Shown here piece by piece: positions 1-12,870 of a stretch of DNA of 64,000 nucleotides. The notes under the pieces were generated by a model. That model searched no databases and was not told the DNA's origin. It saw nothing but the letters and a program-made list of their open reading frames with translations. The DNA lies in the NCBI GenBank assembly GCA_963969395.1, contig OZ017797.1:36518001-36582000 (forward strand), written 5' to 3'. Position 1 is the first letter of the stretch, and each line of letters opens with the position of its first letter. This DNA is from Pseudoscleropodium purum. Taxonomy: Eukaryota; Streptophyta; Bryopsida; Hypnales; Brachytheciaceae. Both the position numbers and the translations under genes were made by a program.

Positions 1-283
1 ACTCTCCGGCTCTGAAGGCTACAGTGCATCCCCATGATGGCTGACCTTTCAAGATTTTGAAAGAGCTCGCTGGTTTTGCTTGTTATCATACCCCTTTTAA
101 TCTTGCAAGACTAACTCGTTGTCGACGACCGGCTGTTGTATTTGTCAAATTCAGGGAAGAAATTGCAGTTTGTACAAGATTTGAACAAGCTTTGGAGCTC
201 GTTTGGACACAATTTTGACGACCATTTGGAGAGAATTTGGACAGGAATTTTGGAAGATTTGTGGAAGGGGTTGGGCGAGCTTG

Positions 284-292
284 ATGAATTGA
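284..292 (+). promoter_or_regulatory. Two-codon upstream ORF in the leader of PDR copy 1
   Basis: ATG AAT TGA lies 34 nt before the main start codon at 327. The same minimal ORF at the same distance is present in copy 2. If the transcript starts upstream of it, as the similarity of the leaders suggests, it could lower or modulate initiation at the main start. Transcription of this segment is inferred. Confidence 0.5.
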
Positions 293-326
293 GAGAGACG
301 GCGCTGGTGTAAGCAAGTGGTTCGTC

Positions 327-3300
327 ATGGCGGCCCCTGCGCCGTTGGACAGCCTTCAGGAGTTTTGGGGCAGCCGTCGCTCGGGTCGTTCTTTCCGCGG
401 GGGCTCCTCGCGCAATTGGGGCATCGGGCCCGACAATGTGTTCGGAAGGAACTCCGCTTTGTCGCGTCGGGATGAGGCAGACGACGAGGAGGCGCTCAAG
501 TGGGCGGCGCTGGAGAAGCTGCCAACCATCGACCGTCTGCACACCTCCATTCTGCAGAAGCAGCTGGGCAGCAGGATCGTGCACGAGGAGGTGGACGTGC
601 GGCGCATGGGATTCGTGGAGAGGCAGCAGATCATCGACGGACTGCTCAAGGTCACCGAGGAGGACAACGAGAGGTTCCTCAAGAAGCTGCGAGCACGCAT
701 CGACAGGTGGCTTTCTTACTATTGCTATTGTTATTGCTATTGCCCTCCCCCTTCCCTAATGTGATGCTCTGATTGCTCTCTGCCACTTAATTTCATCGTG
801 ACTGTTCATCAAAGGCCCGAAATACTTGAATCAAGCTTGCGCTTGGATCTTTAAATCCGAACACCGGTATAGATCGGAGGTGCCAGATATGATCTGAAAC
901 ATGTAAACTTATTATGGTCGAATTCATTAAAATGGAGTGTTTAAAAGCTTCAGATTTCACACTGCAGGATTTCAATTGCACAGAGTTCTTGGAACTAGAA
1001 TTCGTATGGACCTGCAGTTCCAGACGAACTGCAACGATCATATTCGTTGAAATGTCGTAATTCAAAGCGCCAAATTTGTGATGTCCAATCAAACACACCG
1101 TGAAGCTCTTAAACTCGAACTGGAAGTGATCGGAGCTCCCAGAAATTCGGCATGTAAATGAATGGTGATTTTTGAAGTAGTACTTAGGTCAAAGCTCCAA
1201 GAGCCTGAGATGGAAAACTGCGCAAAATCCAAGCATTTAACAATCCGTGGTTTGACAGAGTTGGAATCAAGCTTCCCACCGTTGAGGTGCGATACGAGAA
1301 ATTGTCCGTGGATGCTGATGTGCTCGTCGGAGGGCGGGCTTTGCCTACTTTGAAAAATGCCTCGCTCAACTTCCTGCAGGGAGCGATTGACAGCACGGGT
1401 CTTGTAAACAGCAAGAAGACGACGCTCAATATTCTTCACAGCATCAGTGGCACCATCAAGTCAGGAAGGTTTGTCTCTTGCCATTTCCTCCCCTGTCGTC
1501 ACTTCTAGAGTATAAGTCATCTTAAGGCGAACTCTGTGAATGACTTTTGCACACTGTCTGTTGTACTCGACTCGACGACACTTCAAATGTCTGTAGTCAA
1601 TTGGACAAGGTGGGCTGACTGGAGCTGGTGTTGCCATTTGCTGTGTGTCAGAATGACCTTGCTGCTGGGCCCTCCAGGGTCGGGGAAGACATCCCTGCTG
1701 TTGGCGCTGGCTGGGAAGCTGGACCCTGATTTGAAGGTGAAAGGGAAAATCACCTACAATGGACACACTCTGAACGAGTTTGTTCCTCAGAAAACGGCCG
1801 TTTACATCAGTCAGAATGATCTCCACGTGGGTGAGATGACTGTCCGGGAGACGCTGGACTTCTCTGCTCGCTGCCAGGGCGTCGGCACCCGCTATGGTAC
1901 GACCTCTTGCCACACCCATGACTTGCATTGTAGGAATCAACTTACTGCAAATTATTACAGAATGACTCTGATTACGGGAAGCAGGTACTGAAGTACGTAC
2001 TAAGTATCATGTGCTTGACGGGCAGATATGCTTGTGGAATTGGCAAGGCGCGAGCGAGAGGCCGGCATTCGCCCCGAGCAAGATGTGGATGTCTACATGA
2101 AGGCAATTGCAATTGAAGGTCAAGAGCACAGCCTTGTAACAGACTACATTATGAAGGTACCGTCATTTATGATTGTCCAGGGTGTGTGATTCCCAGCTTG
2201 GGCACTTGCTGAAATAGTCCTACGAAAGACGGTAGCCGTTTTTATTGTCTTGGTACCGGCTGATATTACGAGCTTTGCCTGCCTTGAATTGGAGTTTGAT
2301 GGCCTGTTGTAACACTAATACCCTAATGTTGAAAGTTCAGATTTTGGGGTTAGACATCTGCGCCAATACCATGGTTGGAGACAACATGCACCGGGGTATC
2401 TCTGGTGGTCAAAAGAAGCGGGTCACGACAGGTATGAACGTGATTGTGAGAAGTGACACTGATTGCGACTTCTAAATAACACTGCAGTGAGTGCTGCATT
2501 CGAGTCTAGAGAACACTAATTCAGATTCGTGATTGACCACTCGTCAAGAACGAGCTTGGCAACATCTATTCATAGCATCTTATTCTCGCATTTCTGTACT
2601 CCACAACTCTTCAGGATTGAGCTTTAGATGATGTGTACGGTTAGTGAAAGTTGTGAGATCGGGTTCGGGATGCAGGTGAGATGATCGTAGGACCCACGGA
2701 TGCGCTGTTCATGGACGAAATCTCGACGGGCCTGGACAGCTCCACCACGTACCAGATCGTGAAATGCCTTCGTCAGTTGTGTCATGTGATGGAGTCTACT
2801 ATCTTCATGTCGCTCTTGCAACCAGCGCCCGAGACCTTCGAACTGTTTGACGACGTGGTGCTTTTGTCGGAGGGCCAAGTCGTCTACCACGGGCCCCGAG
2901 GACACATTCTGGAGTTTTTCGAAGGGTGCGGGTTTCAGTGCCCAGAGCGGAAGGGCATAGCTGACTTCTTACAAGAGGTACTTGCCCCCTCTTGCCTGCA
3001 GCTTTGCGTCTCTACGGTCGTCTTTGTAACAATTGGCGTCGGTGTTTCAGAGTGCCAAAATTACTGTGAAATTCATGTGTACAACGCTCTAAAACCACGG
3101 ACTGGTCTGACTCCGGGGTTTGAAACGAGCCTTCAGATTGCTGAAAGCGAGTTTTTGAAATTTCCCCCATTCTAATGTTTGTGGGGATTTTTTGAGTCAG
3201 ACTGGAGTATTCATATTTGCTGAAAATCGAGAGTGGAAAGTAGGTGCAACTTTTCTAAAATACTGTTGAATACAGGTGACGTCAATGAAGGACCAAGAGC

Positions 3301-6300
3301 AGTATTGGTTTGACAAGCGACGCCCATACAGATTCATGTCTGTCAAGCAATTTTCCGACCTTTTCAAAACGTTCCACGTGGGTCAGAAGATGGCGCACGA
3401 GATCGCAGTCCCATACGATAAGAATACGAGTCACAAGGCGGCTTTGGTGTTTGAGAAGTACTCGACTGGTCGTTATGAGCTTTTCAAAGCCAACTTTGCG
3501 AAAGAGTGGCTTCTTATGAAGCGGAATTCCGTGGTTTACGTTTCCAAAACGATCCAGGTGAATGATCAGATACCATATTGGTTCACTTTTAAATTAGTCG
3601 ACCATTTCCTGCATTTCCAGGAATTCTGACTTGTGGACGTATTTAGTCCATGAGCTTCAGATTGAATGATCGTTGTCTTGAAAGTGACCTGTTTCAGAGC
3701 GCCAGATTTAGGATATTCAAGTGCCCAAAGCTTTCTGGATCTGAGGTTCGAGATGGGCATCTGGAGAACTTGTGCCAATCGATTTCATAGAGATCAATTG
3801 TTTTAACGAGTATGGCGATTTGGGAATTGGATGCAGGTTGGAATCGTGGGTTTGATATCGATGTCGGTGTTCTTCAGAACAAATTTAAAACAGGACTCAT
3901 TGACAGACGGGCTGCAGTACATGGGCGCCATGTTTTTCGGCATTGTGATCATCATGTTCAATGGCTATGCGGAGCTGTCTCTGACTCTGGATCGGCTGCC
4001 CGTGTTTTACAAGCAACGGGATCTTCTGTTTTATCCCGCGTGGGCGTATGCGTTACCCAGCTTGGCGTTGAGCTTACCGTCTTCGGTTGCGGAGGCCGGA
4101 ATCTACACCATCCTAACTTACTATGAAATTGGCTATTCTCCCGAAGGCCAGAGGTAACAGGCTCCATCATCCCTCCAGAGCGTGCTACGCTTCAAGAGAA
4201 TTCCAAGTCCCAGTCTGTCTTCTAGATACGTAATTCGCTATATGTCCACCCCGCAAACCACCCGGAGAGCTTTGGAAGAGTTGCATAAGGGCAGATTTGG
4301 TTGAATTATCCTGACATTCATTCCATGGGGAGTTTGATAAACCCTAAACCCAACCAAATGGTCAACTTCTTCTTAATCAAATGATAATTGAAGGACCAAA
4401 TGTACGATGTCGTTGCGAATGCCATTCAAGTCTCTAACCTCGTTTTTCGCTGAATTTCTCGACTCTCCAGGTTCTTCAAATACTATTTGATTCTGTTCCT
4501 GATGCATCAAATGGCGGGAGCCATGTTTCGGATGATTGCTGGCATTTTTCGGACCATGGTGCTGGCGAGCACGGGAGGCACTTTCCTTCTCCTGATCATC
4601 TTCACTTTGGGAGGATTCATCCTTCCCCGTGTGGAGATCAAGCCCTGGTGGATTTGGGGCTACTGGATCTCCCCTCTCAATTATGCCCAAGCCGCCCTGA
4701 GTGTCAATGAGTTCCTTTCTCCACGCTGGGATAAGGTAGGTTTGTTCAGAATTGTCCATTTTGAGCCCGTTTTTTCACCCAACCAATTCTGTATGTGTGT
4801 GATCAGAAATCATCCAATTCAGTGTTCGCGAATGCAGAAATCTTAACCGAAGAAAACCAAATGTCTACTTTCACAGAATAATAAATTGGATTGATCCGAC
4901 TGTTCTTCACATTTTCGCGTTTTTCAAGTTTCGAGTTTCTTATAAAGGGTGGCTGGTGGTTCCCTGACGTGCAGAACCCGGACGCCAATAACCGGACGCT
5001 GGGGGTGAGGGTGCTTAAGAGCAGAGGAATCCCTGCGCAGAATTCGTATTACTGGGTGGCAGTGGCTGCTTTGTCGTTGACCATCGTCATTTTCAACGTC
5101 ATCTATGTTATCGCTCTCACATACTTGAGCCGTAAGTCGAATTTCCCCTGCGCGCGTGTTTTGTTTTTTGTCTTCAACCACTGGAATGTTTAACAATTTT
5201 CAAAGGGAGAATATGGAACGACTATATATATTCCAGTTTTAATTATATCTTGAACCAATCATGCACGAGCTGACTGAATTTGGTGATATATAAACTCGGC
5301 CTCTCGCAGGTGTACAATATAGTCAATGAATTTAGTGATTTTAAATCCATTCCAACTTGGTCCTTCAAAGCTCTGTGAAGGCCACATGATATTTGAGACT
5401 TGTGTGAAGGAGACAGAGTGTGGACTAACGATGTACACTTGTTAATTTCTCGAATACAGCCGTCGGGAAATCACAAACGTCTATTTCTGAGGAGGCTTTG
5501 GACGAGAAGAGAGCCAATCTTTTGGGCGAGCAGCCATTGCTTTCAGGACGCTTGAGGAGCCAGTCCAGACGCAAGTCTCGCAGTTCGCTGGCAGGGTTAC
5601 GACATTTCCAGAAAACATCCAAAGTGAAACGTAAGATGAACAGCTTAGACTATCATTTGCATTCCTGACATTTTCCTAATTGAAACATTTACACCATGGG
5701 CCCGAGTTTTGGTTATCTCAGGCTGTAATTTCTCCTTTTCAGCTCTGAGATACATTAGACATGGCCAGCTCTCTTGGTTGTTTTATTGAGTTCTACAGGT
5801 CCTAACCTTTGTGTAACGTTATATGACACTGCATGTCAACAGAAAATCCTTTCTCATCTGACAGCGCATCCGGAAATCGGCCGAGAGCGGAGAAGTTGGA
5901 AACCATGGACTTCGACCGTTACGCCATCGAGGGCGACTCCATGAGCGGCGCCAGCGCCAGGATGGGCGCCAAGAAGGGCATGATCTTGCCGTTCCAGCCG
6001 CACTCCATCGCCTTCGACGACATCAAGTACTACGTGGACATGCCTGCGGAAATGAAGAGCCAGACGGACGAGACCCGGCTGCAGCTCCTGCACGGGATCA
6101 CGGGTGCCTTCCGACCGGGCGTTCTGACGGCGCTGGTAGGAGTGAGCGGCGCCGGGAAGACGACGCTCATGGACGTGCTGGCGGGGCGGAAGACGGGCGG
6201 CTACATTGAGGGCGAGATCACGATCTCCGGGTTCCCGAAGAAGCAAGAGACGTTCGCTCGCATTGCGGGGTACTGCGAGCAGAATGACATCCACTCGCCG

Positions 6301-8942
6301 CAGGTGACGGTGCGCGAGTCGCTTGTGTACTCCGCGTGGTTGCGACTGTCCGGGGACATCGACAAGGACACTCGCGAGGTACCAAATCAGTAGTATATGC
6401 ACGAAAATATATTTATGTCGGGGATATTATGTGAAATGCATTTGCGGTAGAAATGGTATCAATTGTAACGATTTCTGATATTGCCTGTGGTCTTATGGTT
6501 GAATATGAAGTATATAATTGGCATGTCGGCTGTGAATTATACAAGACTGAATGACTCTGGACCGACACTGACTTGGAGTTTGGTTGCTCGTACGTTCAGC
6601 AATTCGTGGATCAGGTGATGGAATTGGTGGAGCTGACGCCGTTGGAGAATGCGATTGTGGGACTGCCTGGAGTGTCTGGTCTGTCGACCGAGCAGCGGAA
6701 GCGTCTCACCATCGCCGTGGAGCTGGTGGCCAACCCTTCCATCATTTTCATGGACGAGCCCACGAGTGGCCTGGATGCGCGCGCGGCGGCCATTGTGATG
6801 CGCACTGTGCGGAATACGGTGGACACCGGTCGCACGGTTGTGTGCACCATTCATCAACCCAGCATCGACATCTTCGAAGCTTTCGATGAGGTAGGGCATT
6901 GCGATTCTCGTCTTTCAGATCTCCAAAACTGTCAGCATAAGCGAGTTCTTCTTGAGTGTGCAATGAGAAGCCCTTCGAACCAATTTATCTGCATCGTGCT
7001 AAAGATTTTATTGGGTATATATATCCATGCAGATGCTGTTGATGAAACGCGGTGGACGAACCATCTACATGGGACCTCTTGGGCGACAGTCCCACAAGCT
7101 TGTTGCATACTTTGAGGTGAGCATTGACTTTCACAATCTCTGGAACCCTGACGAAATTATCACCTGTGGATGGATTGTATACAACTCTCTCACCAATCCC
7201 TCAGCAGATGTATGCACACAGCCAGAACTAACAGGTGAATTCCTGCTTTTCTTATATGACCTGTAGGCTATTCCTGGCGTTCAGAAGATCAAGGAAGGCA
7301 TCAACCCTGCCACGTGGATGCTTGAAGCCAGCAGTGTGTCCGTGGAGACGCAGCTGGGCATCGACTTCGCGGAGATTTACAGAAACTCATCGCTCTGCCA
7401 GTAAGTTCCTTCGAATCTGCCTCAAACTGCGAAAATGTTTTCAAGCGTGCATTCCATTTTTCCACAACATAAATTCCTTTGGTATCTATGGCAGAGGGAG
7501 GGAAACTGACATTGCAATTATGTATTCCTCCTCGTTGTGGCAGGGTCAACAAGGATCTGGTGCGGGATTTGGCGGTGCCGCAGCCAGGAGCGGAGGACTT
7601 GTACTACCCGACGCAATATTCGCAGCCGTTCTTCGTGCAAGTGCAGGCGTGCTTCTGGAAGCAATGGTGGACGTACTGGCGGAGCCCGCCGTACAACATG
7701 GCCCGTTTCCTGTTCACCATCGTCGCTGCTTTCCTCTTCGGCACCATCTTCTGGAACCTGGGTCATCAGACGTACGCCATCCCAGAACCTGAGTGTGAAT
7801 GCCGTCTGAGGAATGCATCTTGGATTAATTACATGTTTAACTTGACTGTGGGAGGTTACTTGAGTTCACTTTCTAGAAACGCATGTATTCATTGATCTTG
7901 GTTTGAACGTACCTGCACAGGTCGAAAGCGGTGACTCTTCTGAGTGTGATGGGCTCCATGTATGGCGCGACTTTGTTCATTGGAGTGAACAATGCTTCTG
8001 GCGTTCAGCCGGTGGTGGCCATCGAGCGGACCATTTTTTACCGAGAGAGAGCTGCGGGGATGTACTCCGCATTCCCGTATGCCATCGCCCAGGTATGAAG
8101 CCAAGGATGCACCACGCCTTCACCGTCAGTCTAACGTGAATGGATTTTGATGTGATTGATTGGCATGAATGCATGATCTCACTAGCTGTGAGCTAACCTC
8201 GGGAAGTATTTTAACGTTTTGATTTTGATGTTTGTGCAGGTGCTGATCGAGATTCCTTACTGCTTCGTCCAAACCCTCGCGTACTCGCTGATCACGTACT
8301 CCATGATCAACCTGAATTGGACGTTCATGAAGTTCTTTTGGTATACGTACATCCTATTCTTCACGCTCCTCTACTTCACGTATTATGGCATGATGGCTGT
8401 GTCTCTCACCCCCAACCACCAGGTCGCGGCCATCGTGGCGTCCGGCTTCTACTCCATCTTCAATCTCTTCTCGGGCTTCGTGATCTTCAAGCCGGTAGGT
8501 CCTCGATTTCTCTCTACCATTTTTCCTTCACCAAAACATAAATTTTACTCGAAACATAAGAGCATCATTGTTCTCAATAGTGTTACCTTAAACAACATTA
8601 CTAATTGTTTCTTGGCAGTGCTTCTGAACGTTTGAATGTTGCTCTTGAACCATGCAGGAGATTCCCGTGTGGTGGGCTTGGTACTACTGGATTTGCCCCA
8701 CAGCGTGGACGTTGTACGGCTTGATCCTCACGCAGTTCGAGGACCTCAAGGTGTCGGTGCTGCCATATGGTGCTGACGACTTGGCCGCCAATTACGTTCC
8801 TATGCGGCAGTTTCTCCGGTCCACCTTTGGCTTCGAGGAGTCCATGCTGGGCGTGGTTGTCTTCATGCCCATTTTGTTCACCCTGCTCTTTGCAGGGGTC
8901 TTTGCGTTTGCCATCAAGCACTTGAACTTCCAGCAACGGTAG
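327..8942 (+). CDS. Full-size ABCG/PDR-type ABC transporter, copy 1 (19 exons)
   Basis: Probable plasma-membrane ATP-driven exporter of the plant PDR (ABCG full-size) family; the substrate cannot be read from sequence. Exons: 327-706, 1259-1468, 1652-1896, 2026-2156, 2341-2431, 2676-2977, 3276-3557, 3837-4153, 4471-4735, 4975-5131, 5460-5630, 5843-6378, 6600-6890, 7033-7116, 7267-7400, 7544-7771, 7921-8092, 8240-8494, 8658-8942. All introns are GT-AG and the sum, 4536 nt, is a multiple of three (1511 residues, within the usual 1400-1500 range or slightly above). Domain order is NBD1-TMD1-NBD2-TMD2. NBD1 has Walker A GPPGSGKT (203-210), signature ISGGQKKR (342-349) and Walker B ALFMDE (362-367). 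NBD2 has Walker A GVSGAGKT (950-957), Q-loop YCEQND (994-999), the degenerate signature LSTEQ (1057-1061) usual for PDRs, and [15 protein letters not shown]2 contains [12 protein letters not shown]. The start is supported by the N-terminal PDR motif [16 protein letters not shown]. The acceptor of exon 10 (CAG ending at 4974) is the least certain junction. Confidence 0.93.
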
Positions 8943-9216
8943 TAGCAGGAGCAGTAGAGCACTCCTACTAGAGCCCTTTCTGATAGAATTCTAGGCACCC
9001 CATTTCTCGCCCCGCAAGCTGTATCATAGGAGACTGGCTGACCGTTGCGGGTGCCCCTCTTGTCCGTCGTATCAGAGCGGATTATACTTTTGTAACATTT
9101 GTGGATGATAGTGAGTATCGCTTGCCAAGTTGCACATAATCACTAGCGAGGGATATTTCATCCGACCAAAGCTTATTTTTGCAGTGAGCTTGTTCGTTCA
9201 CCGGCTCATCTTACCA
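8943..9216 (+). other. 3' untranslated region of PDR copy 1, shared with copy 2
   Basis: The first 270 bp after the TAG stop are over 90% identical to the region downstream of gene 2 (43471-43740) and are much more GC-rich than the spacer, as expected for a conserved 3' UTR. No clear AATAAA is seen in the shared part. Beyond 9216 the copies share nothing. Confidence 0.6.
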
Positions 9217-9760
9217 AAACGAAACCTGAATTCGTGCTTGCAAGCATCTGAGCATGGTTAGGTGCAACCGTGCAAGGCACAGATTTGTCAAGTACAAGTG
9301 GATTGTAATTTGGATTTATTGTAACAGGAATGAAATTAGCCTGTCTGTGAAGTCTGATGTGCAGTTGGGCATGGATCTCTGATTAGTGTCGCACTGTGAT
9401 TGAACTGCAACTGGTGTACTCTTGTCCTCAGCAACTGAGGTTTGCAACAAACGTACTTCTCAAACTTGGCGGTAATGGAATCTATACAAAAATGCCATGG
9501 TTTCAATATGACGAGGTGTCACATACAGGGTTGCATTGCAAGAACTTCTCAAAAGCTGGTGGCGCACAATCAATGAAACAACATAGCAACAATAGTTTTG
9601 GCTGTTGCTACAGGCTTCGTCACAATTTGGAGTGCTTTAGGTTGCTCTTGACTATCCTAGATTAGGTTCCATTCAGACGAAGGTGAGTGAGGATTCAGAT
9701 TGAAGGCGGAAAGGCATAGTAATAATAGTTTTTATGTAAGTACTTGAGTGATCTTACAAG
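9217..9760 (+). other. Copy 1-specific downstream flank, moderately GC-rich
   Basis: This 540-bp stretch keeps a gene-like base composition, contains no long convincing coding frame and is absent downstream of copy 2. It may be the distal 3' UTR of gene 1 or remains of an older gene end. A possible ORF at 9396-9665 (89 codons) has no recognisable domain. AT content rises sharply after about 9760. Confidence 0.35.
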
Positions 9761-11820
9761 GTTTGTAGATATGACATTTTTCGTGAACCTCCAAGGTTGC
9801 AAGGCTTTTCTTGACAAAAAAAACCCACTCAAAACTACCTTTTCAATTGCATTGATTCAAGATAACATTGATGCAAAATAATAATAAAAATGAGAATTTT
9901 GAGTATTGAATTGGAGGTCTTAACCTTAAATTGTATTAAATTTTTTAAGAAGTTTGTCTACATAGATTGGAAGATATTAGCATTTGAAATGAAGAAAGTC
10001 ATCTGTGGGGTCATTGCCACACTAGATTATAAGACTTGAAATCCTCTTAAGTCTTAATTTTAATTTTTTGTACTATAGATTTTGATTCATTTTTTTGTAT
10101 ATTGATGAATTGAATTGAGAGTCTTTGTAAGAAAATTATCAAGAAAATGATTTATTTTCATCATTGAAAAAATTGTCAAATAAAGGTAGGTTAAAGGTAG
10201 AAAGAAAAATTAATCTACTGAGTTTTAAGATGGAATTTAAATACACAAATGGGTGTTTGCAAGAAACACTATTCCTTAATTATGTCACATGGAGAGTGAT
10301 TGAGTTGTCCTCTATTATAACTTTTGAATCATGAATTTGATGAATTTGAATTTTTATTTATTAGAGATGGTTGTTTCAGTCTTAATCATATTCCTTATCT
10401 TTCAAAAATTTCAAAAAATATATTTTATATTTAAAAGTCTATTTTGTTAATTTGACACATTTTTAGGTTTTGGGGTTTGAGTACTATTAAGTAATTAAAA
10501 TTAATGATCTAAAGCTGAAATTTTTGTGGTCTATTTCCATATGAGGGGCATCTAAAAAAGCATTATTGTATGGCCTCCACATTAGTGCAAATAGGATATC
10601 TAGAATGTGCACTTTAAACATTGAAGATGGTTTTGACTTCACTCTTTTGGTGAAATCTAACCACCACCACATCCTCACAAATGGCCAATATATTTTTTGT
10701 TATTTTACATATTCTACTATGATTGATTTATTATACATTAAAACCTTGACATATCATTTTTCTATGAAAAATTTGAACATAGTCGCAAACATAGTACAAT
10801 GAATACAACTAAATACTATGTAGTATTAAAAAAAGATACTTCTCAATAGTACAACAAATCTATAATATGATTGATAGCCTAGAATCAACCAAAAAAGTTT
10901 TCCCTCTAATACTTATAATACTCAACATCAAGACCTACTTTTTGCAAAAGTAGAACAAAATCAACCACTCCCTACAATAGCCCAAATCCCAAATGTAAGA
11001 TGGTCCAAAGAAACAAACTAAATCCTTTGTAACTTTAATATTTGAAAATTTATAAAATTGAATTAAAAAATATAGCCAATACCTTATTTTTCTATAGAAA
11101 TTAATGCTCTAAATGCCTACAAAATAAACATTCTATAATTTTCTTGTCACCTATCCAAGTGGAATAAAATATTCTAAAAATAAAAGATATTCTATGAGGA
11201 AAATAGATTCAATAATTAATTTCAAATTTTTATAATTCTTTAATACTATCCGAGCTCTACTATTTTTAGATTTGATCGCATAGCTTTTGTCCTTGGGCAT
11301 ATAATGGAATAAAAATTACGTTCTTAGAAAAATGAAGGTTTTTTTCTATTTGAAAAAAAGTTTTAAGACAATCATGCCGAAAATTGAAATTATAAGAGTT
11401 TAATATTTGAATTTCCATTTGTCCCTTGAAGGGACTTGGGGACTGTGGGGATTAAACCAAAGACAAAACATGGGAAATTAATTTTACTTCTACAACCATA
11501 TTAAATTGGTAAGATTAACTCACATATATGAATGTGTATAATATTTTAATCTAAAACACCAGTACACCACAGAGTGACATCCAAGGCAAAATTGAAGCTA
11601 ACTATAGATACTAAGGACAATATCAAAGGATGAAAAGACAAAGTAAAATGGCACAAAAATAGATGAAATGAAACAAAAGCAATGAAAAGACACAAAGTAG
11701 TTCATAAAAAAGTTAATATGGTGGATGAAAAGGGTCTGGATGACAAATACATAAATGTTTTTTTGTTTCTACTTTTTTTAAGTACAAATCTTAATAAAAA
11801 TCAGTTATACATTACTTATG
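9760..11820. other. AT-rich intergenic DNA, no gene seen
   Basis: Very AT-rich, with homopolymer runs and no open frame showing a known domain. Short frames on both strands at 10487-10802 overlap each other and have no codon bias like that of the transporter exons. No RNA gene recognised. Confidence 0.5.
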
Positions 11821-11824
11821 ATGA

Positions 11825-12870
11825 CCAATTTTAGGAACTTAACCAAAACTAAAGACCAAAAGCAATTAGTCAAGCATAAATGCTAAATAGTGTGAAGTAT
11901 TTGGTTTTTTATGCCCTTTCTAAAATAGTAAAGTTCAATGAAATTGGGCTGATTCTTCAAAAGTTATCCATAGATGAAGTTTTGCCTTTTAACTAAATTA
12001 TAAAACTTCATCCATTTTTTTCTCTTATTCTAACTAGCAAAATTGGTTTTGGATTTTTGAATTAGTCTTAAATTTTATTTCTACTTCCTAAATTTTTTAA
12101 TTTGACTTGATTTGGTCAAATATTGTAACCCTTCATTCAAATTTGTTCCAAATTGAGTCAAACTTCATCCTATTCTAACTCCTTTAATACTAAACTGTTT
12201 TCTAAGTTCAAATTAGTTTCAAGAACCTTAAAGCATATTTTTCCTAAGTATTTTTTATTTTTTATTTTTTTAATCTTATTCCTTATTTCTTCTTTAAGTT
12301 TGGTTATAAATTCCTCATTACCACTTATTGCTTCTTTGGACCTTTGATTCAATATATTAATTTTAGATTTTAAATACTTTAAAATGAAATTTTTTGATAA
12401 TGAATCTTTTAAATTTTTTATTTATGGCCTCCCTAGGAAAAGTTATTTATGGATGAAGTGTGACCACTATTTGGTGTTCAAAGCTTCATCTACTAAATTC
12501 TTTCACTTTAACTTCCTAATTTAGCTTGAGTTAATTTTTCTTTGAGTTTTGACTTTGAATTCTAATCTAGATTCTAATATTTTTTTATTCTTTTGGATGA
12601 ATTTTAAAAATTTCATCCGTTTTTATTATGACTTTTCATCCAAAAGTAAATTTTAGAGTTTTTGTCTATTTTCCATGTTTAATATCTTTTTGAAAAGCTA
12701 TCAAAATTTTCTAACTAATCTCAAATTCAAATTTGGAATTCTAGACTTCCTAATGGTCTCACTTTAATATCTAATTTTTAAATCAACCCTTCTAATTCTA
12801 ATTTAATGTTTTTGTGAAATGACACAAACAAGATAAAAGGAAATTAAAGGCTTACCTCAAATCCTACAAA
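11825..12870 (+). repeat. Old dispersed repeat, copy matched in inverse at 33150-34290
   Basis: The block around 11915-11930 (TGCCCTTTCTAAAAT followed by a GTAAA) and the following GATGAAGTTTT and AACTTCATC modules recur in the same order on the minus strand of about 34020-34285. Diverged modules with GATGAAGT and TTCATC continue to about 12700. No coding capacity or termini could be defined; the class is unknown. Confidence 0.45.

Larger units (their letters stand above)
95..9216 (+). repeat. Left arm of large inverted duplication carrying the PDR gene
   Basis: The segment is matched in inverted orientation at 43471-52740. Similarity includes the 5' leader, all introns and about 270 bp downstream of the stop. 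It ends at about 9216, after which copy 1 and copy 2 flanks have nothing in common. The left end is less sharp: similarity fades around 95-140 and the window edge hides anything further upstream. Identity varies by block: introns 2 and 4 are nearly identical, while intron 1, the 5' part of intron 5 and intron 10 are clearly diverged. Confidence 0.88.

Noticed and set aside
111..700. Long open frames antisense to exon 1 (and the same around the other GC-rich exons, such as 5854-6402 and 50762-51634)
   Set aside because: They mirror GC-rich transporter exons or run across its introns, have no domains, and the sense frame carries the family motifs.
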